From NCBI RefSeq assembly GCF_040939455.1, contig NC_134108.1, positions 6,973,501-7,037,500 on the forward strand: a DNA stretch of 64,000 nucleotides, given 5' to 3'. Of the stretch, positions 1-10,546 are shown one piece after another. Positions within the stretch are counted from its first letter, which is position 1. The number at the start of each line of letters is the position of its first letter. The notes beneath the pieces are model-generated. The model was given only the letters and a program-made list of their open reading frames with translations. It was not told the DNA's origin and made no database searches. The DNA comes from Microcebus murinus (lineage: Eukaryota > Chordata > Mammalia > Primates > Cheirogaleidae). The position numbers were made by a program, and so were the translations under genes.

Positions 1-147
<147 letters not shown>

Positions 148-398
148 TGGGATGGGGGACAGAGTGAAGCATCAACTTACCTAGAAGCTGGAACGTGGGT
201 AGGGAATTTAGCATACTTGGAAATAATTGACAGTAATCCAACTAAGACACTGTCCCCAGCTAACGTCTACTGCCAAACCTCAGCATCTTTTGTATTATTG
301 TGTATGACTTTTTCCTATCCCTGGACTACTGGATTCTGTAATTATAAGGCAACACAGCTATAACGTCTGTTGACAATAAACTCTGTACTTACTTTGAT
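148..398 (+). other. PLG: PLG 3' untranslated region
   Basis: About 250 bases run from the stop codon to the likely cleavage site some 15-20 nt after the AATAAA at 375-380. No repeat is recognised inside it. A short 3'UTR is normal for plasminogen mRNA. The exact cleavage base is inferred. Confidence 0.75.
375..380 (+). terminator. PLG: PLG polyadenylation signal AATAAA
   Basis: A canonical AATAAA sits in 'gacaataaactctg', about 230 bases after the PLG stop. A T/G-rich stretch (ttactttgatgtgagttact) follows and fits a downstream GU-rich element. Confidence 0.8.
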
Positions 399-1098
399 GT
401 GAGTTACTTTTGCTTTTGGTTTTCAACATTTTCATGTTCTTTGTTCATCCCACCAATTTTAAATGAATGGACCATTGTGATTTAGCACTTTTTCATAAGG
501 AACAGTCACATAAAGGACTGAGAAGCTGTAAGATCACAGAGAGGAGAGCTGAGAAGTGCTGATACGTCATCTATACATTTACCTTGTCCACTAATGATGG
601 CTTGACACACAGCTCTCATGTCTTTATTTCTGGCACTGAGATGAGTATTTTCAAAGTAGCAACATGTATAGGGAGTCATGAGAACAAGTTCTATTATGGG
701 GAATGAATCTGTTACTGACTACTTGACTTTAGCCCGGCCCCAGGGACCCGGAGCAGAGAGTTGTATGTCGTGGAATGAACTGGGCAATTGAAGTGTAATA
801 CGAGACCAGCTAAGAGTCTGAATGTTATTCTGGGTCACGGTTGAGTCTAGGAATGGTGCCAAGAGCCTGTAAAGGAACAATGAACAAATATTGAAGGTGG
901 ACCACTTATTTTCCATTGCTAATTGGCTGCCTGATTTTTTTTTAATTTATTTCGGCATATTATGGGGGTACAGATTTTAAAGTTTCAATAAATGCCCTTC
1001 CCTGATTTTGAAACAGTACGCAGCAAACACTATCACGTGGGAAAAATGGTTTACAATGACCATGTTTAGTTTAGAAGGAAGAGAAAAGATAAACATAT
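399..1098. other. Intergenic spacer between convergent PLG and SLC22A3
   Basis: Roughly 0.7 kb separates the two predicted cleavage sites. Apart from a short L1 tail (930-1009) no gene or recognisable regulatory element is seen. Both genes transcribe towards this spacer, so termination of both must occur in or across it. Confidence 0.7.
930..1009 (-). mobile_element. Very short 5'-truncated L1 3' tail with target-site duplication
   Basis: A poly-T run leads into the reverse complement of a lemur-type L1 3' end (ends 'catttattgaaac' to 'ccgaaataaa' on the minus strand). It is flanked by direct repeats CCTGATTTT at 930-938 and 1001-1009. The insert is only about 62 bp. Structure (A-tail, truncation, 9-bp duplication) is typical of target-primed L1 insertion. 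Confidence 0.75.
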
Positions 1099-1118
1099 TT
1101 TTTTACAATTTAAAAATT

Positions 1119-1124
1119 TTTATT
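1119..1124 (-). terminator. SLC22A3: SLC22A3 distal polyadenylation signal
   Basis: TTTATT on the plus strand is AATAAA on the gene strand. It lies about 1.74 kb after the stop codon, which suits a long SLC22A3 3'UTR. Cleavage is expected near 1,095-1,105. Other AATAAA copies at 2156-2161 and 849-854 bases nearer the stop (1849-1854) could give shorter isoforms. Confidence 0.55.
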
Positions 1125-2284
1125 GCTACCAAACAAAAATATCAACTCAAAATACAATTCAAAAGTGGTATTATTAAAGAGCAACATTCATCTTACAGCA
1201 AAAAATGCAAATAAAAGCAAAAAGGCAAATGTCTGTGAATAAAGGGTGAATGTAGCCTTAAATCCTCAAAGAGCTATATTTGTTTCATTGACAAATAAAA
1301 CATTCATATTCAATTCTGATGTCCTTTAAGGATTAAGAAGCTTATTTTACAATTAGGACACACATAGTACATATTGTCATCTGTTTTCCAAATGGAAATT
1401 TTCTTCCTTGTTCACATGGTTTCTCTTTGGTGCCCATTTTGCCTGTCCTCACAAAGTATTTCATCTAAAAATTCAGCATAAAATATATACTGAATCTGAA
1501 AATATAACAAATATACAAAGCAGAACAACATATTTGTGTTTAAGTTCCACATTTCAAAAGTCTTGAAAGCAAAAAAGAAAGATCAAATTCCTTATTAGTA
1601 TCTATAAAGTCATTTAAGATGCTGTTGCTAATCCTTTTAAGCATGGATATAAGTGGACTTTCATTTAAATTAAATAAGCTTTTTTTAAAGCTCTTTCCCA
1701 AGACAAGTCAAAAGTGCCAAGATTGAATGAGAACTGTCCATATTTTCACTCTTGACCACAGACACCATCAGAACTGATCTCATGAATATAAGATAAATAT
1801 GCCTTTCCTTTTAAAATCCTAAGACCCATGAAGTCATAATCCACAGATTTTATTCAGCAAAGAATGGGTTCTGTGGCTCGAGGCGTCCACTAAAGGAGGA
1901 CCAAAAATATCCTGATAATCTCAGGATCAAAACCTGATTTTATAAATAATAGAGTCAAATCCCCAAATTGTACAGCAGATTTGTTCTTATTGATGGAATG
2001 AGACCTATATCGTGCCTGGAACCCCCGGGGCTACAGAGGAGGTGGGCGAGAAGGGCCACTGACCTGTTGGTGCTGCAAAGGCTTGTGGGACTCCGGACAA
2101 GCGGAGTATGCAGCGGCCCAGCACCCTGGGGCCCACGCTCCTGAGACTCAGTCTCTTTATTCACAGGATTTCCAAATCTTCATCTCCCGTGGAATCTTCA
2201 GAATACTCAGTTTGGGGCTTAGTCTCTTGCTTGATCAGATTCGCTAACACTTTTTAAAATTAATTAACTAATTAATTTAAGGCC

Positions 2285-2432
2285 AGGGCCCCCCTCTGTT
2301 GCCCAGGCTGGAGTGCAGTGGTGCGATCATAGCTCACCACAGCCTCAAACTCCTGGGCTCAAGCAATCCTCCTGCCTCTGCCTCCTGAGTAGCTGGGACC
2401 ACAGGCCATGTGCCCCCCCCTCACCCAGCTGG
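2285..2432 (-). mobile_element. Alu/7SL-type monomer inside the SLC22A3 3'UTR
   Basis: The segment reads 'ctgttgcccaggctggag', 'gcgatcatagctcacc' and 'tgagtagctgggacc', the reverse complement of an old Alu monomer. It lacks the lemur-specific 'gagtgccgtggcgtc' changes, so it is an early (FLAM/AluJ-age) copy. It lies in the same orientation as SLC22A3 and would be present in its mRNA. Confidence 0.8.
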
Positions 2433-2862
2433 ATGAACGCATTTCTGTACACCTTTCCCAAATCCCTGATTTGCACATCCTGCATTCTTGATGTAGCTGT
2501 CATGAGAACTGAGGGGTGTGGGGGGGGGCGGGCTTCTCTCGTCTTTCTTTAACCGAATGGTTCAGAGACCACTGCTCCGACACAAGGAAAACCCCAGGAA
2601 GGGCTGTGCACCTAACAGGCTCTTTGCTAAACCGGCCGCATAGTCTCTGTTCCCAGGAACTCCAATAGCATTATAAATCTTAACTCGTCCAACATGGTAT
2701 ATAAATACTCTGGATAGTGTGAATGTCTTTATACAGTATTAAAAACACTTGGAACAGCGCAGCACACTGCGGCCGAGATGGACACATGCCTCTCTGCCAG
2801 GCTGGGCGTGGCGGGAGGGGTCGGCTCCTGGGCAGCTCCTTCCTTCCGTCTCTGGCAGCGCC

Positions 2863-2899
2863 TCAAAGGTGAGAGCCGGAAACCTGGGTTTTCTTTTTC
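2863..2899 (-). CDS. SLC22A3: SLC22A3 exon 11, terminal coding part (predicted alternative acceptor)
   Basis: On the minus strand the sequence encodes a C-terminus ending KKKTQVSGSHL then TGA at 2865-2863. This matches the human OCT3 tail ending in PVSRSHL. Exon 10 ends with two bases (AG) of a codon, and AG|G at 2899 completes it as Arg in frame. The upstream bases 2900-2923 would encode the rest of the expected tail (PYSYKCG, similar to human PHSCKCG), but their expected acceptor reads TA instead of AG. The first AG after the T-rich tract is at 2901-2900. I therefore place the exon start at 2899. If the upstream site is used despite lacking AG, the start would be 2923. This cytosolic tail is outside the transport core. 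Confidence 0.7.
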
Positions 2900-2940
2900 C
2901 TGCCACATTTATAGGAATATGGTTAAAAAAAAAAGGAGAA
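2900..2940 (-). other. SLC22A3: Acceptor region of SLC22A3 exon 11
   Basis: The gene strand reads a T-rich tract (ten T, preceded by 'ttctcc') at 2940-2925, then 'aaccatattcctataaatg' and 'tggcag'. There is no AG between the tract and the AG at 2901-2900, so this is the only AG in the normal scanning window. The homologous acceptor 24 nt upstream has lost its G. Confidence 0.6.
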
Positions 2941-4674
2941 AAGATAAAGTCTTTATGAAAGATTATGCAACTAGTTAGAAGAAAGTCTCCTGTTATTTCT
3001 TAATAGCATGGCTGGTTTGGGTCAAATACGCTCATGCATAACTTCTCATGAAAACCCAACTCGAAGGCAGCAAAAATAACTGTCTCTGGGCTCATTTCTG
3101 ACCTGCTTTTGGACCCTAGCTAGGGGTTAGTTAGCCTGATAGCGCATAAGTTCTTTAGGAATGTATACTAAATAACACATGTTTGGAAATGAGCTGTTGA
3201 TGGCAACAAAAATAGCAAAAATGGTATAATAATTCAGTGCAGTTTTAGAGGGGAAAATGCCAATGGGTTACAGTGATTTAGCACTAAGTAGTTTTTTTAT
3301 TTCCAGAGGAAATAATCATGGATTGCAGTTACTGTGCTTAATTTGCAGCACTGTAAATCATACTTCTCCCAGAGTTTTTTTCAAAGGTAGGAACTAAATA
3401 TATAACTAATTTGCCCAACTTTTTGTTTTGAAAAATTATAAGCACAGAAAAAAAAATTAGAAAGAATTTGTATAAATTAAATTTTTGTTGGTTTAATTAT
3501 TTATGTTTATATATTAGATGTATGTTACTTTTGCCCTGCATGCCATTTAGATGGCTCTCCACCAAAAACAAAACAAAACAAAAGAAAACAAAACCAAAAC
3601 AAAAACCCATCCCTCCCAGTTGTTCAATTTTAGTAATACTGACTCAGGAGAAGAGTCCTGATCTCAAATGACTCCCTGTTCCTCCATTTTTTCCTGATGA
3701 GTTTGGAAATCTGACCCCCGACTTGTTTGGGGATCAAGAATGAGTGTTCCACCCTCACTATTTAAACAGGCAGCAGTCTACGGGGTAGCATCAAAAGGAA
3801 GGACATGGTTCCTCTCGTGAGGACACTGGCAGGGAGGGAGGGTGGCCAATGTGGTGAGAAAGCCATCCGCACCACTGGGCAACGGGCGTCTTGAAGCCCC
3901 GATGACAAAGTCACAGGTTCTGCTGCCCACAGTCAGCACGAACCCCTTTGGTCTCAGCAGGATCACCCTCCTGGGCGTTCCAGCCCCAAAACGCATCCTT
4001 GGGGGCCCACGAGAAGTTACTCTAAAAGTTTGGGTCTCCTATTTTAAGACAATCCCATTTCCTTCCTCACTGTTATCCCTTCCTTCATTTAACCTGCTTG
4101 ATCATTTCCCTTTCTCCTGGCCGCCTGGCACTGCTGCCACAGGGACGGCAGGCTGGCCACGCCCCTCCACCCTGGCCCAGTCCCCTCGTGCTGATGCAAG
4201 CCAAGCAACTGTCTGTGCTGACAGCATTAGCCGAGTGTTCCTCCTTTCCGGATAGAGCGAGGCCCCAGCGGCGGACGCTCAGGAGGACGCCTGTTAATGT
4301 TGCTCTGCAGAATGGCAGTGTCTTAAAGAGAAGTGCCCACTTCTCCCCACCTTCAGGTAGCGTGTTCTAGGGTGAACTGTAGGTAGGGCTCTGGGCCAGG
4401 AATAAGCCAACACCCACCACTTTATTCCAAACAAGCATACGGTTGCGTTCGGGTTTCTTCACGAGGCAAACGCCCACCTGCCCTCTGACTGCCCTGTCCC
4501 GTTAGTCGTCAAAGAATGGGACAAGAGCTGGCGATGTTGTCCTGAGCACACCGACTCAGGACTCACCGATGTTGTCCTGAGCACATTTCTTATGAGAGTT
4601 CTAGGGATAATTAATCAGTCTTATCTTTCAAAATAGCATCAAAAACAGGACAATAAAATCACTGCGTACCGATG

Positions 4675-4812
4675 AGTGAGATGTGCAGCGTTTGGGGGAT
4701 GGTCACGCTTGAAGCTCTGGCTCGAGGGGGCAGGGGGGCACGGGCAATATATGTAACCTTAACATTTGTACCCTCATAATGTGCTGAAATTAAAAAAAAA
4801 ATCACCGTGTGA
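4675..4812 (+). mobile_element. 5'-truncated L1 3' end (lemur type)
   Basis: The segment ends with 'atatgtaaccttaacattt', 'gtaccctcataatgtgctga' and an A-run, a 3' end seen on young L1 copies in lemurs. 'aaaatcactg' upstream and 'aaaatcaccg' downstream may be the target-site duplication. Confidence 0.55.
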
Positions 4813-5698
4813 TTTTTTTTTTAGCTATACGTTGCAAACTTTGAAAGGTCTGGTAAAATACTTGTGAGACCCTTAGTCTGCCTCTGGGGAGGAAGATGGT
4901 ACCTGATTAAAAGAGGATCTGTGGAGAGAAATTTCCATTCCTACAAGAGGGAGACTCGCTATTCAAAACAAATGCACAAGTAGGATCCATCATGTAATAA
5001 AACTACACAAAACAATGGAATTACACTTGTAGGCCAGACAGTACCAGTCCACGTCCTAGCATTTAAAAGTTATGAAACCTTTCTGATTTCCCAGTTACAA
5101 AAGATTGAGCATAAAAATTTTCATTGCACAAAATTGTTTTGAATATTAAATGAAATAACATATGTGAAACCATCAATCCCACAGGTGCTTAAAAAAAGTC
5201 AGCTTCTACACTCTTCCCAATCTACAAGTGAAGAAAAAAAACACTACCAGGAGGTTACCAAAATTTCAGTCTTTTTGTAAATTTTTTTGACATATTTTTG
5301 TTAAAGTTAGAGGTCTATGCCCTTAATTTCAGGTCATTATTAAGACTGGTTTTTATTTTTTAAATTAGCTCTTAAATTATATTTTAAATTACAAAAATAA
5401 CACAAGACCATGTGTTCTAATTTTTTTAAAAAATCGAACAATACAGAAATCTCTAGATAGAAAAGTGATGGCCTCCCCTTCTTCCTCATCCATTTCTGTC
5501 CTCAGAGGATGTATATTATTATTGTGCATCTTTTACAATATACTCTCATTTTCATTGTCTTTTTATTATGAAAAATTTCAAACAGAAAATTAGAAGGAAT
5601 TTGTGTGGTATAAATTTTTGTTGATGTAACTCTTCATGTTAATATATTGGTTAGATGTTAACTTTCCTTGCTTACTGTTTAGACTCCCTCCAGAAGTC

Positions 5699-5972
5699 AA
5701 TCTCTCTCTCTCTCTCCTCTGTCTCTCTACTTATCTCTGTTCTCCACCTACCCATCAGTCATCTGTCATCTACTATCTGTCATCTATCTACCATCTATCC
5801 TACCTATCTACCATCTTTCATCTATCATTTGTCCATTGATCACCTATCAATCACCTATCTCTCATCTGTCAATCATCTACCTGTCATCTACCTGTCATCT
5901 ATCTACTATCTATCTTGTATCTATTTATTTATATCTAGTTATCTACCATCTGTCTGTCATCTGTCCTCTCAT
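5699..5972. repeat. Imperfect TC / TATC-CATC microsatellite
   Basis: A run of TC dinucleotides passes into interrupted 'catctatctaccatctatc' type tetranucleotides over about 270 bases. The translated open frames across it are low-complexity artefacts. Confidence 0.9.
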
Positions 5973-6456
5973 CTAGCTTTACACAGAGGGATTGCCATTG
6001 GTTTTATTTTTTAATAAATACTATAACACACTGTTCAGCGACGTTTCACTTTGTAATCCATCTTGAGAAGCTTCCTGTGCCCTTCCCCTGGTTAGATCTC
6101 AGTTCCTCTCCCCTCTGTGGCATTGTCCACATTATGAATACACCATGGCGATTTCCACTTTGCAGGTCATCTTCCTCTTCTTTACATCACTTCTGAGTCT
6201 TAACTTCTTCATGGAAATGCTTCTCTGTTCACAACCATATTTTTAAAATAATGCAGATTCTTCTCTTTGTTTTTTGCTTTTTATTCTTTACAGTAACCTT
6301 TTAAATCTACTTTGAATTCTCTGCTTAGGACATGAGATGGGAATTTCATGGTATCCCCCCCCCCTCTCGTGGATATTCTGTATTTTCAACACCATCCTTT
6401 CCCGAGTGGTTTGAAATGCTGCTTCTGTTTAGGATGCATTGACTTTTGTACAATAC

Positions 6457-6556
6457 CTGCCAAGCTTTTCTACATCCTCCACCGTCTCTGGCAAAGCAAT
6501 GCCCTTGGTTTCAGGCAGAAGCATCACGAGGCCACCACAGAAGGACGCCAGGATAC
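6457..6556 (-). CDS. SLC22A3: SLC22A3 exon 10
   Basis: This 100-nt exon follows acceptor 'ccacag' and precedes donor 'gtattg'. It encodes about residues 504-537: [20 protein letters not shown] then [12 protein letters not shown]. It covers the end of TM12 and the start of the cytosolic C-terminus. LPETKG is the conserved SLC22 motif after TM12. Human OCT3 has ASICGG where this copy has ASFCGG. The exon ends in phase 2 (codon bases AG), which matters for the exon 11 acceptor choice. Confidence 0.95.
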
Positions 6557-9500
6557 CTGTGGAACAGGGGACCGGCGTTACTGCCCAGAACACACGGCCT
6601 GGCCCCACTGCCGCCGCCTGCTCACGCTGAGGCCACCAGGGCGCTCACCTGAACGGACTTCACCAGACCCCCCCCCCATTTCCCAGCCACGACTTCCAAT
6701 GTCCCCTGCCTTCTTGCACCCTGTGCACAAACACGGCCCGTGCTCTCGGTATCTGTTTGTTATCGATTGTTTATCGGTGCCTCTTAGCACCCAACACTCA
6801 GGGCCTCACCTTTGGCTTTGCAGGAAGATGGAAGCCACCAGAGAGGAATCTTCATTTGTGTTCACTGCCACTGTCACTTGCCACACCCTCTCCCTGCTGT
6901 CCCTCCTTCCCAGTGCACGGTAAAACTTGTCCCTGCCTCTGCCTGAGGTGTGACGATTCAACCCCTTTCCCCGGGGTCTTCACCCTATTGCTAGAAGCTT
7001 CCAAACACACTCAGGTCTCTGCCTTAACAAGCCTCCTCTATGCCACCAGTTACTGCTGCCCTTTTCTCTTCTCTGGAGCCCAAATTCCTGAAATGCCAGC
7101 CTCTCCTCTCCTCTTTCTCCATAGCCGTGTGCTGGTAAATGCCTAACAGCCGGTTTTGGGAAATAAAGCCGTGGTTTGTAGCGTGTGCCCACTGGCCAGG
7201 TGTGAACGCGTCCACATGGGCGTGTCAGGCATGTCGCCCACACACATCAATGAACGCGGCACCGTAAGAGAAGTGGCACAGCCCACCACTCCCTGTCCCC
7301 ACCACAAAGACACCAAAGACACAAATAACCCAAGAACACAGATGACAGTAAACACTCAATGAATTAGGAGCAGATGGATGTTGCGGATTTATTACCTCTG
7401 TTTTAAATATCTTTTATATTCTTTGATTTTTAGCGATGGCTGCATTTAACAACTGGCCCATAAATTCTTAAAAATGTAACAGCTACCCTTGGTGAACGGG
7501 TGCCAGTCCGGCCCAGCCCGGGCCCCCACGTACTGGCTGGCCCCACGCCCCCCTGCGCTGCTGTCTGTCCTGACGTGGCTGATCTCACGCCCTCCTGCCC
7601 CGCGCTTCCCTCTCGCCTGGCTCGTCTTCCCTGCCACTGGCCTCCACTTGCAGCCTCAGGGCTCCGTCCTAGGCCTCCGCTTTCCTCTCCCTCTGTCCTG
7701 CTTTCCTGGGTCTCTGTCACTCGCTCAGCTCCAACAGTGCTGTGCATTCAGGTGGCTTCCAGACCTGCACCCCTCGGCCACACTCCTCCCCGGCAGCCCC
7801 GCGACTCCTGGCTCCGCACTTGGGCCACTTGGAGTCTTACAGGCACCTCAAACTGCGTGGCCAGCACAGACTCCCTCGGCCCCCTGCAGCCCTGACTCCA
7901 CCCCCTCAGCCCTTGCAAGTCGTCGTGTCCTGACTTCTAAGACGTTTCTTGACCCTGTCTGCTCCCCTCTGTCCCCACTGTCACTACCTTCTTAGAAGAA
8001 GCCACCATCATCTCTCGAATGCGACATTCCGAAACCGTCTCACCCCAGCGCCGGCCCCTCCAGCCCATCTGCACATCTGCCCTCACAGCCGTGTTTCTCA
8101 AAGGCAAGTCCAGCTCTGCCGGCCCCGGGTGTCGCTCCAGTCACTTCCCACTTCCATCTGGACCGAGAGCAAAGCCTTCACAGGCAAGACCCTGCGTAGC
8201 TGGCCCCTGCCCCCCCAGCACTGTGCCCCTCAGGCCCCCCTCACACACTGCACTCGGTCCCTTAACCTGCGGGTGCTTGAGGACGCCATCTTCTCCGGCC
8301 CTGGGCTTCCCCTGCCTGGAGCACAGCGCCCCTCACGGTGGCATCTGCCCATCTTCAGATCCCGCCTAGACGCCCTGCCTTCCCCCCTTCTCCCCGCCGT
8401 CAGCAGGGCCAGGGGACCCGTGCAGTGTTCTCACAGCCGCCTCTCCTCTCAGGGTCTCCGCAGAGAGCACACTGTCCTCACCGAGATTTTGGGAACGTGG
8501 CTCTGTCCCCGCCCAGGCTCTGTGAAGGAAGGGCCAACGTGCAGCCTGGGTGCCCACGGTCCTGGAGGTCAGGTGCGTGTCTCCTGGACTCCCCTGTCCT
8601 TGCCAAACTCTGGCACTCTCTGCCTTTTCATGCTGGCCACAGAATCAACACTCAGCTCGATGATCAAAGCCCATTAAATAACTTGAGGTGATCTTTTATT
8701 GAGTTCACCAGTGTCAAGGGTTAGGAGTTGCTTTTTTTGTCCCTAGCACTGTCAAAGGGTTTTTGCACGAATCTGAAGGTTTGTCCTCATGGGCTCAACA
8801 TTTTCATTCAAATTTCAAATTTCAACTGTTGAACAAGAAATGAAAAACATTCTCTATTGGGAGTAAGGACGTGGAAGTGGAGGAAAGGTTGGGTGAGAAT
8901 GGGGTTGACCAGCGTCCCTTATAGCTGGGGGGAGAGGGGGAGCTCCCTGGAGCGCTGAACTGCCTGGGCCTGCTGGGCTCTGGCTCCGCCCTTTCCCTGG
9001 TGCTACCGAGAGAAGGTACAAGGAGGGTGTGAGCTCAAGGGACCTGGAAGAGGTTACGGAGCACGTGTGAGCGACCGTGAGTTCCCTGTTCTCTCCGCAT
9101 AGCATTTGGCATCAAAGAGAAGAAAAATATGATATCGGTAGGGAACATTTTAAAATGCATTTTAAAATTAATCATTTAATTAAACATTTTAAAATTAATC
9201 CTTAGGCTTATTTTTAAACATACCAAAGATCCAACTGGGTCCCCTGAAAATCACCTGTTCTGTTTCCCGGTACCATAAAAGAGTTTCATAGTGTTTGATT
9301 TTAACCCAGAACCTAAACAAAAAAGGCTAAATCAAACATTGTTTATCACCACCCATTAACATAGAGTAAATTAAAGCCATGTAGGATTTCAAATTTTACT
9401 GTACTCACATTGGCTCCTCAAAACTGAAATGGTTGTCATAAAAGTATGAAATGGATATCATTGATAACCTAATAATCTAATAATCATTATAGGGTTCTAT

Positions 9501-9557
9501 TAATGCAAAGAATGTAGATGAAAGTTCTTAAGAACAGCATAAAAAGTGAGCTCTTAC
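6557..9557 (-). other. SLC22A3: SLC22A3 intron 9
   Basis: A 3.0-kb intron. Its middle (about 7490-8680) is GC- and C-rich, with long stop-free frames on several strands and frames at once. That pattern, together with an L2-like core near 8000-8420, argues against coding. Nothing else is recognised. Confidence 0.8.
8000..8420. mobile_element. L2-like LINE remnant
   Basis: The text 'gcaaagccttcacaggcaag', 'gcgtagctggcccctgc' and 'cttcccctgcctggagcac' resembles the old mammalian L2 consensus. It is diverged, and its edges are uncertain. Confidence 0.5.
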
Positions 9558-9670
9558 CAAAGATTATCAGAGGTAGTTCTAGCCACACAGCTGCTAGCCG
9601 GAAGAGCAGAAATGGGGCTATGATTCCCCCAAAATCACACAAACCTGAACACAGTGAGACTCCAAAGTTT
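9558..9670 (-). CDS. SLC22A3: SLC22A3 exon 9
   Basis: This 113-nt exon has acceptor 'ccacag' and donor 'gtaaga'. It encodes about residues 466-504: [20 protein letters not shown] then [17 protein letters not shown]. It spans TM11 and the start of TM12. The Asp in CDFGG falls at residue 478 by exon arithmetic. This is the conserved acidic residue of TM11 that organic cation transporters use for cation recognition, and it is intact. The visible stretch is identical to the human protein as I recall it. Confidence 0.96.
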
Positions 9671-10437
9671 CTGTGGAATGAAAAACAGTTTTAAATGAAA
9701 ACTACTTCTTAAGTACATTCAAGATAATCAAAACATTCCGAGATATTCACTAGCAAAGCAAGTGTGACAACACTCTCCGTTTCTCTAGTTTTTTAACCTT
9801 GAAAACCACCACTGTCGCATACTGCAAGCAAACCATGTCCACTGTGCACCGTTTCACAGTGAGCGTGGTGAGGAAGGCTCCGGTGTTGGAGGAGAGGCAC
9901 TCATCCATCAGCAGCTCACGCCCTGCCTGCTCTGTGCCAGTACGTGCCCCTTTGGTACCCTTGCACGACAGCAGTGTGCCCACGGGCTGTTTCCCCAGCA
10001 AAGGAGGCTGATTCGTGCTAATCCACGCACACTGTCTCCCTCTGTCCTTCGGTAACCAGCTGCCCACAAATGCGAGGTGTATAACGCCGTCCGAGAGTCC
10101 GTATAGCCTTGCGGCAGGGCGATGCTGGCGAATGCAGATTTAACCCACGATCCAAGCGAGTGCACGAAGAGGTCTTCTGGTTCCAATTTTAGAGCCTTTC
10201 CACAAAACCATAGGTGTGCATGAAGGTATGATATGAGCAATACTTCTATCGCAAAACGTGTCAGGCAGCAACGCAGAAAGCAGCTATAACTCAGAGCATC
10301 TCTTCCTCACGGGCCGAATTCAGCCCAGGCTAACATATTACCAAGCTAAGGAAGCTATTTTACAGTTTTTAAGTCAACTTAAAATATGTGACTACAGAGT
10401 TACTTAGGAGAAACCATGACATGTATGTTGGAATTAC
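9671..10437 (-). other. SLC22A3: SLC22A3 intron 8
   Basis: A 767-base intron without a recognisable repeat, RNA gene or credible open frame. The donor is 'acg|gtaatt' at 10438/10437. Confidence 0.85.
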
Positions 10438-10546
10438 CGTAACGTTGTTGGGTACAGTTCTGAATTTACCAAATAAACAATTTCAAAGGCCATGGTTATG
10501 CCTAGTCTTCCCAGGGTAGCAACCGTGGTCCTCAACCATGGTATTC
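10438..10546 (-). CDS. SLC22A3: SLC22A3 exon 8
   Basis: This 109-nt exon has acceptor 'tttgcag' and donor 'gtaatt'. It encodes about residues 430-466: [20 protein letters not shown] then [16 protein letters not shown]. It covers TM10 and the loop before TM11, including the SLC22 signature ELYPTTLR. Human has IAWLRTT where this copy has IPWLRTT; no frame damage is seen. Confidence 0.96.

Larger units (their letters stand above)
1099..2862 (-). other. SLC22A3: SLC22A3 3' untranslated region
   Basis: AT-rich sequence extends from the TGA (2863-2865) to the distal AATAAA at 1119-1124. It contains one antisense 7SL/Alu-like monomer (2285-2432) and three possible poly(A) signals (2156-2161, 1849-1854, 1119-1124). 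No long conserved open frame is visible. The 3' limit is inferred from the signal, not from transcript data. Confidence 0.65.
2905..6456 (-). other. SLC22A3: SLC22A3 intron 10
   Basis: About 3.55 kb without a gene. It holds two related AT-rich old-repeat copies (about 3430-3560 and 5572-5700), a 19-bp direct repeat (4532-4550 and 4567-4585), a lemur-type L1 3' tail (about 4675-4812) and an imperfect TCTA/CATC microsatellite (5699-5972). The open frames here do not resemble any protein I know. The donor is 'gcag|gtattg' at 6457/6456. Confidence 0.8.

Noticed and set aside
3842..4370. 137- and 90-codon plus-strand frames in intron 10
   Set aside because: No domain or homology signal, no splice context, and they are antisense to the gene.
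7489..8677. Long plus-strand open frames (168 and 242 codons) in intron 9
   Set aside because: The region is C-rich and poor in stops in several frames on both strands. The composition is proline/serine/leucine-rich, and an L2-like LINE core lies in it.
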